The position numbers were made by a program, and so were the translations under genes. Of a stretch of DNA of 12,500 nt, positions 6,613-12,500 are shown piece by piece. Position 1 is the first letter of the stretch. Every line of letters starts with the position of its first letter. Below the pieces are notes generated by a model. That model saw only the letters and a program-made list of their open reading frames with translations, made no database searches and had not been told where the DNA came from. The stretch comes from Salpingoeca rosetta (taxonomy: Eukaryota > Opisthokonta > Choanoflagellata > Craspedida > Salpingoecidae). The stretch lies in assembly GCF_000188695.1 (NCBI RefSeq), contig NW_004754923.1, forward strand, positions 338,853-351,352. The letters run 5' to 3'.

Positions 6613-9488
6613 GAGTCAGTAGTGAGCAGCAGCTTGACCAGGCGCACCAGCTTGATGAGGACGCTCAGGCACACGGTCTGCGTGCTGCTGGGCTGGGTTC
6701 CAGTGTTCATGGCCGCAAGCACCTGTAGGGTGGCGTCCGTGCACCACAGCAGTACGGCATCGTGCCCATCCTCATCCTCCGCATCCCCCTCCCCCTGCTT
6801 GTGCTCTCCCTCGTCGGCGTGTCCACGGTGCTGTGACGGTCCCGAGTGCGGTGTTGCAGCGTGGGTGTTGTCCCTGTCGGGGTCGGTCACTGACGACAGT
6901 TTGGGGGCGGGTGCCATCTCGCGCGTGAGCTGCGCCGCCGCCGCGTCGATGGATCTGCACAGGGCCGTGACGAGGTGGCTGCTGCCCTTGTGAGTGTTGA
7001 GCGCGTGGATGAGCGGGTTGAAGTGCCCACTGCGCACAAACGCGCGGAGCTTGGCCTCCTTCTTTTGAGCGAGCGTGGTGAGGATGGCACAGCCTGCGTT
7101 GAGGATGGAAGGGATGGTGGGGTGTCGGGTCATGGCGCTGGTGACGATGTCCACAATGCCCAGCAGGGTCAGGTCGTGGCGCGTTTCGGGGCAACCCAGC
7201 ACCATGGCCTCCAGCAGCTCGCAGCCGTGGCTCTGCATGACGACGTCATCCACGTGCGCGCACATGGCCAGCAGCACAGACAGGACACACTCCTTCAGCA
7301 CAGCACATGCACTGGCGCCCAACTGCTGTTGCACAGCAGCGTGTTCATTTCTCCGAGCGTCGTCGTCGCCCCCGTTGTCGTTGTTCTTGCAGCTCCTCGG
7401 AGTGGGAGGGCTGGTGGATGTGGCGGACGTTCGCGCCGTGCCTGTGGTGGTTGCGGTTGTGGTTGCTGTTGTGGTTGCGGTTGTGGTTGCAGTGGTGGTT
7501 GCTGTGGTGGTTGCTGTGGTGGTTGCTGTGGTGGTTGCGGTGGCCGAGGCGAGTGCCGCCTGACAGCCCTGTCGCCGATGGGACATGTTGTAGTTCACCA
7601 CGTGCTTGAGAACAAAGCACGCACGGCGCTGCAAGGTTGCATTCCACTGGTGGGCGTTCATGGCAGCGGCAATGGCTGCCAACGCAGACGGCTTCGATGC
7701 CAGGAACTGCACGGCAGATGGGTGGTCACCCGCGCCGCCTTCCTCCTGGTCGCGGTGCCTCGTGTCGCGAATGAAGACGGCCAGCTCGCCCATGGTCGCG
7801 GCCAGCGCTTCGCCGTCATCGCGCTGCTGTCGCAGATTGTACAGGAACACGGACATGCACACGGCCGTTGTGACGGGGCTGACGTTGCGTGGGGTTGGCT
7901 CAGCCTCGGTAGGGGATCCTGGCTCTGGTGCAGCTGGGTCACTGAAGATGCTGTTGTCGGTGTCGTCTTTGCTTGTGTGGGTGCTGTTGTCGTTGGTGTT
8001 GACGCGCCTCAAGCCATCACCAGTGTTGGCGTTTTTGTGGTCGTTGTGGGTGTGGCCATCATGGTTTGTGGTCGGGGTGGTGGTGTTGAGTGCCGGGCTG
8101 TTGTTGGTGCGGCTGCGAGCGACGAGCACAGCTGTAGTGGCCCGTGCGTTCGCGTCCCCCAACGGCTGTTGGGTCTTGTGGCACACGCTGCCTGCACGAT
8201 TGGGCGTGGGGCTGCGTGTGGGTGACCGTGCCAAGGGGGAGTTGGGCGACACGTGCTGCAGCCCGGTCTTGGTGTGGGATCGTTTCCGCTGCGTGGTTCT
8301 GCGCACGGCCTCCACTTGGGATGCGAGCGATGACCTGAGTGCGCCCATGCTCTGCGTGCGACGCAGCATCCTGTCCTTGGGGGTGCTGGCACTTTTGTTG
8401 TTGTCGCTGGCGTTGCTGAGGTGGTGGCAATGGTGGTGGGGGTAGTGCTGCTGGCTCTTGTGTCGTGGCAGGGGGGCAATAGGCTCGGCATCGCCTTTGG
8501 CCTGCTTCGAGCCGTTACGGGTAATGGAGGCGAGCAGTGCCCTTGGATGCATAATGATGGTACCTGTGCTGTTGAGGCGGCGGCGCTGCTGCTGCTGCTG
8601 CTGTGGCTGCTGGCTTGCAGCGTGTGCATTGATGGAGATGAGGGTGATGACGGCGTCCATGACCTGCTCGGGGGGCTCGATGGCTTCTGGCGACGCTGGT
8701 GGCGATGCCGACGAAGCATGGATTGTACCCGTCATGCTGGGCATCCACACGACGCTGCAGAGACAGGGGTGCATGCAAGGGACAGTCACTGCGGTCAGAA
8801 CACAACGAGACAGAGGTGGGAAAGGGGTGGTGGTGGTGGTGGCGGCGGTGGTGGTGGTGGCGGAGGAGGAGGAGCAGGAGCAGGAGTGCGCAAAGATCCG
8901 CGCGAGACATCGCGGTTCTACAAGTGTGTTGGCGAAGTACTGCAAGTGTGCCTTGTCAGATGACACACACACAAAACACACACACACACACACACACAAA
9001 CACACACACCAACGCACATAACCACACATACACACACACACACACACGGACACAGTTGCACACGTGTACACGGCATACCTGTGGTGTGGGGTGAGGGAGA
9101 GAAGACATTGGGTTGACTTGTACTTGAACTTGGAGCACATGTGGATGAGCAAAGTGGGTTTCTTGGCCTCCAGGATGCATCGAAGCTCATCGTGATAGCT
9201 GAAGGCGTCGATGGTGCGCTTGCCATACAGTTTTGTGCCCAAGATGACGATGAGGGTCGCGTCCTCGATGGCCCGTTGGGTGGCCAGGCCTTGATCCACA
9301 CTGTGACGGCTAAGATGAGTGCACTGCACGGAGCCCAGGTCGAGGTCCGCGATCTTCTGCTTGAGCGCGTATGCCTCCCGCCTGGCCTCAATGTCCTGAA
9401 ACGAGACGAACACGCGCGCGGGCCTTGGCGCTGTTGACGATGACAGTGGCGGAGGTCGTCGTTGTGCCAGTGGTGTGTTGCTGCCCAT
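6408..9488 (-). CDS. TIR domain-armadillo/HEAT-like repeat protein (predicted TIR NADase-type), two exons
   Basis: Exons 9488-9079 and 8754-6408 (phase 2, CACAG|GTATGC to CTCTGCAG|C) give 918 residues. The ATG at 9488 has a strong context (AAGATGG). Residues about 25-180 are a TIR domain: RVFVSFQ (25-31), ATLIVILGTKLYGKRTID, FSYHDELRCIL, KKPTLLIHMCSKF and, only after splicing, HHSVVWMPSMTGT, the usual W-x-P near the TIR end. E101 sits where SARM1-type TIRs carry their catalytic Glu, so NAD cleavage is plausible but unproven. A disordered linker (about 185-425) has SP sites and RRTQSMG (S272), a basophilic-kinase or 14-3-3-like site. Residues about 430-746 contain paired Leu/Ala-rich helices (for example LLGIVDIVTSAM, ILNAGCAILTTLAQKK) typical of ARM/HEAT repeats, interrupted by a Thr/Ala tract. 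A further helical part and polyQ (852-861) follow. Confidence 0.85.
6582..6611 (-). repeat. (CAG)10 polyglutamine tract in TIR-ARM
   Basis: Ten perfect CTG units on the plus strand are read as CAG on the coding strand, giving Gln 852-861 near the C-terminus. The pure codon run suggests an unstable length. Confidence 0.95.
7443..7545 (-). repeat. 12-bp minisatellite coding (Ala-Thr-Thr-Thr)n
   Basis: About eight units of a 12-nt repeat (plus-strand gtggtggttgct and variants) encode the ATTT tetrapeptide, residues about 540-575. They form a loop between armadillo-like helices of the TIR-ARM protein. The three units nearest the high-coordinate end are identical, while the others carry third-position changes. 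Confidence 0.9.
8755..9078 (-). other. TIR-ARM intron, stop-free and a multiple of three
   Basis: This 324-nt (3 x 108) GT-AG intron splits the TIR domain. On the coding strand the TG tracts lie next to the donor (plus-strand CA at about 8961-9053), followed by a (CCACCA)n stretch (plus-strand GGT at about 8825-8860) and the acceptor ctctgcag. No in-frame stop occurs, so an unspliced message would still read through. Removing it is supported because it joins HH to SVVWMP, the conserved end of the TIR fold. Confidence 0.8.
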
Positions 9489-11075
9489 CTTGCTAGTCAG
9501 ACAGCCTGTCCGCGCTGACGACACTGGCTGGGGGGGGGGGATTGCCCGTTTCTTGCCAGCAGGAAGGTTCAACCGGTCGACTGCAACTCTTGTAACCGTT
9601 TCCTTGAGGCGAAAGCTGCGGCTTGTCGCAAGGTGGTTGGGTCTTTCTTGTTTCTTCCGGGTGTTGGATGACTGGACGGCTGGATCCAAGAGCGGGGTGG
9701 GTCTTCACTCGCGCGGTAGCGACGGTGTGATGGAGCTTGCCGTATGGGCTAGTAATGGGTGTGGTTGCAGGGCTGCTTCTTGTGGTCGGTCGTGTCCTTG
9801 GGATGAATGACGAAGGGCCGAGGTTTGTTTGTTTGTATTTGGTCATTCGAGCTGATGTGCGTGTGTGTGCGTGCGTGTGTGGTGCGAAGCTGTGTGTCAG
9901 ATCTGGTCAAGAAGTGTGAGTACGAGCGAGGCACAACTACTGCGCCCAGTGCAGAGGGCGATGCTCTTTGTTTTGGTTCTTTGTTTACATTAAATTATTT
10001 CCACCCGAAAGCCACAGCAACAACAGCAACAACAGCAACAACAGCAACAACAACAACAACAGCAACTGCATGGGAGGAAGCGGGAGATTGAAAGTCCATG
10101 GCACACTCAGGGGTTTGCGTAAGACCAAACGATTGCTTGCCAAAGAAACAAAGCGTGGCGAAGTGCCTGTCGTCATCATGCACGTCACAACAAAGGGGGT
10201 TGCAGCAATCCTGCAACACCAGTGCAAGTCCGACGTCTGCTCCGACTGTTGTCCTTTGTTGTTGTTCAAATCATGTCAGCAGTCCTTTGTTGTCGTCGCG
10301 TTCATTAATTTACAGTTCATACGCTCAGGGCACTTACGTTACTTTAGCATGGAATCACAAGTGGTATGACTTTAATTTTTTAATTTGTGCGCCACAAATT
10401 CACATCAGGTCAGGCTTGCTTCGTGAGCCAAAAACTGGAGGGAGGTATCCACCGTGACAACTGACACGTCCTTTCACCAATATCTTTCAACAATGTCCGT
10501 TGCATGTCTGCACTAATGCGCACTGCTATGAGTCAACATTGCGGGGACATCGCCTGACTGACTGATTCTGGGGGCAAAGCACGCAAAAAGGCAAGAAGCC
10601 AGCTGTGCGTCATCGTGGCTCATACTCAAAAAATACATACATCAACACACCCTTCTTGGCTTGCTTGGCTGCACACGAGTGCGCACAAACACTCCCGCCA
10701 CCATTCTTGTGCTTCCCACGTCCTCACCGACACCTGCTGCCGCGCGCGACCAACCATCATCCACTGCCTCCCTCTCTCTTGTTGTTGTTACACCTCTGCT
10801 TCTTATCCCGTGCGCTTTGTGTGTCACGGTCACTTTCTCTCCCTCAATCACATTCAAGCCGGTCTTCTTTTTCTCAAGCTTCCATTTCAGCATACAACAA
10901 GTACAAGTCGTGTGACCTTCACCAAAACACAAACACAAACACAATCCTCCGAGCCTGCTGCCGTCTGATCCCGACGTCTGCCTGATCTCGAGTTTGCTCT
11001 GCTGTCCTTTTGTGATCCTTCTGGTTCCCCTTTCTTCTCCCTCCACTTCGTCTCGCAACAAGCAACACCGCAACC
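9489..11075. promoter_or_regulatory. Divergent intergenic/promoter region between TIR-ARM and the plus-strand regulator
   Basis: These 1.6 kb separate two divergent starts. Contents include an 11-G run at 9530-9540 in the TIR-ARM leader, a CAA/CAG repeat (10014-10066), an AT-richer patch (about 10300-10400), and a pyrimidine-rich leader with ccctctctcttgttg-type stretches before 11076. Frames at 10070-10369 and 10098-10457 are open, but show no recognisable domain and a Cys/Ser-rich composition, so I do not call them. No core promoter element can be placed with confidence. Confidence 0.45.
10014..10066. repeat. CAACAG repeat in intergenic DNA
   Basis: A mixed (CAG CAA CAA)n tract of about 53 nt lies outside any supported exon. 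Similar triplet runs are coding elsewhere in this window, so it may be a relic exon or a chance microsatellite. Confidence 0.8.
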
Positions 11076-11724
11076 ATGGCCGCCGAAATACGCGTGATGC
11101 ACCAGCATGAGACCACCATCCAAGCCAAGGTGGTGCCCGGCCTTGTGTTCTGCCACGACTCGCAGGACTTCCGATCGAAGGTGCTGCTGTCAACGCAGGG
11201 CGGGCGCAAGACCTCTGCCGCCCGCATCCTGAAGAAGAACGGCCGCCTGTGGAACATGCCCATCCCAGAAGGGTACGAGCTTGCCATGTTCTCCACGGAG
11301 GACCCGGCCATCTTCTGTGTGCCCGGTGACACCACAAACCTCGCCGACTGCACGCGCCTCAACCTCTACCGCAAGTGCCTCATGGCCGATCAAGCCGGCG
11401 TCACCTTTGACCTCACCACCACCAAGGACTGTGTGTGCGCCCTGCCCTACCGCACCTTTGGTGACGTTGCCTGGCACTTTCTCGTTGCTCTCCGCAGCGA
11501 AGGCAACCTTCACTGGTTCCTCTCAAAGGAGACGTTCACCCTCGTCAATGGTGCGCTTGCTTTTGTTTGTGTTGGTGTTTGTGTTTGTGTTTGCGTGTGT
11601 TTGGTGTTTGTGTTTGTTTGTGGATGAGTAATCGAGCACGGCTCGCGGCCTCCTGTTGCTTGTCCATCGTTGCCCCTTCTCTCTCTCTCTCACACACACA
11701 CACACTATCTCTCACACACACGCG

Positions 11725-11821
<97 letters not shown>

Positions 11822-12500
11822 AGATGACTCCAAGCCGACGAGGAGGCGGAAGCGCACCCCTGCAAACAAGACGGGCAACACTGGCGCAAGCACAACTTCC
11901 GCCACCGCAAATAAACAGGAGGAGTGCGACGTTGCACAGGCGCAGCAGGCGCAGCAAGCCACAGCTCAACAGCAGCAACAGGCGCCAGCCATCGTGCTTG
12001 GTTCATACGTGTACCATCGCCAAGCACCCAACGGCCCAATTGGCACCGTGATGGAGGTGGACGACACGAGCAGCCTTGCAGTTGTCTCCTGGTCCACGGG
12101 ATCCCAGATCATCTACCACGTGACAGACCTCATGCCGGCCATGCCCGCAACACAGCCGCCAGCGCCCACGCCTCACATGGTCAGCAATACCGCGCCCTTC
12201 TCCATGGGGCAGCAGCAGCAACCAACACAACCCGTGCTCAACCTCGACTCGACCTGGCAGCAGGCTGAGCAGCACCAGCACCAGCAGCACCAGCCCATGC
12301 AGACACAGGGCTCCCTCGACATGTTTGTCAAGGAGGAAGAGGTTGTGCAGGCACCGTTTCTGTCCACGCCCAGCGACCTCCCAGACTTGCTGCCCGCACA
12401 CCCGTCTGCGTCCACAACATTCGACACTGCACCTTTCTCCGGGTTCCAGATGCACCAGGACCAGTTTACTCAGCAACAGCAACAGCACCAGCTGCAACAA
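11076..12500 (+). CDS. Putative nuclear regulator with unrecognised N-terminal domain, basic patch, SH3/Tudor-like segment and Gln-rich tail; 3' partial
   Basis: Exons 11076-11550 and 11824->12500 join in phase 1 (AATG|GTGCGC to GGCAG|AT) and give 384 visible residues, with no stop before the edge. The ATG has an excellent context (AACCATGGCC). Residues 1-158 form a compact, probably beta-rich domain with Trp, Cys and aromatic residues (SKVLLSTQGGRKTSAARILK, RLWNMPIPEGYELAMF, DVAWHFLVALRS). I do not recognise its family. A basic cluster RRRKR (165-169) resembles an NLS. Residues about 215-262 (GSYVYHR, PIGTVMEVDD, VVSWSTGSQIIYHVTDL) have the pattern of an SH3/Tudor or MIB-like barrel. The remainder is Gln/Pro-rich with VKEE, a possible SUMO site, as in many transcription regulators. 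A DNA- or chromatin-binding factor is inferred, not shown. Confidence 0.8.
11551..11823 (+). other. Intron of the putative regulator
   Basis: This 273-nt GT-AG intron starts with about 70 nt of GTTTGTG-type repeats, passes a (CT)n run near 11679-11691 and ends with a long CA tract just before cgctggcag. It joins LVN to DDSKPTRRRKR in frame. Confidence 0.85.
11729..11815. repeat. (CA)43 tract upstream of a 3' splice site
   Basis: An 87-nt uninterrupted CA run ends 8 nt before the exon at 11824, where a polypyrimidine tract would normally lie. Confidence 0.95.

Noticed and set aside
6975..8225. Long plus-strand open frame (416 codons), Val/Gly/Cys-rich
   Set aside because: It is the antisense of the TIR-ARM exon. 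Its composition comes from the reversed Thr/Ala codons and no domain is visible.
9486..9505. N-myristoylation signal at MGSNTP of TIR-ARM
   Set aside because: Pro at the fifth position after Met-1 removal does not fit the usual small-residue requirement.
6408..9689. A single uninterrupted 1093-codon reading of the TIR-ARM gene
   Set aside because: It reads through a TG-rich intron, giving a VCVCVC run inside the TIR fold, and begins at a TTG. The spliced model restores the conserved W-x-P segment.
10070..10457. Two overlapping plus-strand frames (99 and 119 codons)
   Set aside because: The composition is Cys/Ser-rich with no domain, the ATG contexts and splice signals are unconvincing, and the region turns AT-rich.

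Overview
The window looks like a gene-dense nuclear locus of a unicellular eukaryote. A choanoflagellate or related holozoan protist is my best guess, but this is inference from style, not a species match. The evidence is GC-rich exons, short GT-AG introns (about 150-370 nt) packed with TG/CA dinucleotides, long coding runs of Ser, Asn, Gln and Thr, and domain sets (TIR, PLAT, armadillo-like) typical of holozoan signalling proteins. I see no prokaryotic operon structure, CRISPR, tRNA or rRNA.

Layout. (1) Positions 1-1819, minus strand: the 5' six exons of a mitochondrial processing peptidase alpha-type (M16) subunit, running off the left edge. (2) Positions 1820-3177: a divergent promoter and leader region, with a probable 5'UTR intron for the next gene. 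(3) Positions 3178-5244, plus strand: a 688-residue protein joining an N-terminal PLAT domain to a PTC7-type PP2C phosphatase domain. (4) Positions 5245-6407: the gap between two convergent genes, holding two long TG tracts and no convincing gene. (5) Positions 6408-9488, minus strand: a two-exon, 918-residue protein with an N-terminal TIR domain (predicted NADase-type glutamate kept) and a C-terminal armadillo/HEAT-like helical region. These are SARM1's domain types in reverse order. (6) Positions 9489-11075: a 1.6 kb divergent gap with a CAA/CAG tract and no firm gene. (7) Positions 11076 to the right edge, plus strand: a putative nuclear regulator. It has an unrecognised N-terminal domain, a basic NLS-like patch, an SH3/Tudor-like segment and a Gln-rich tail, and it is incomplete at its 3' end.

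The genes form two divergent pairs (MPP-alpha/PLAT-PP2C and TIR-ARM/regulator) and do not form an obvious pathway. MPP-alpha and most PTC7 phosphatases are mitochondrial, and SARM1-like TIR proteins act on NAD and can associate with mitochondria, so a loose mitochondrial or stress theme is possible but unproven. The two most notable items are the PLAT-PP2C fusion and the TIR-ARM protein. A third is a shared intron layout: TG-rich after the donor and CA- or CCA-rich before the acceptor in several introns.
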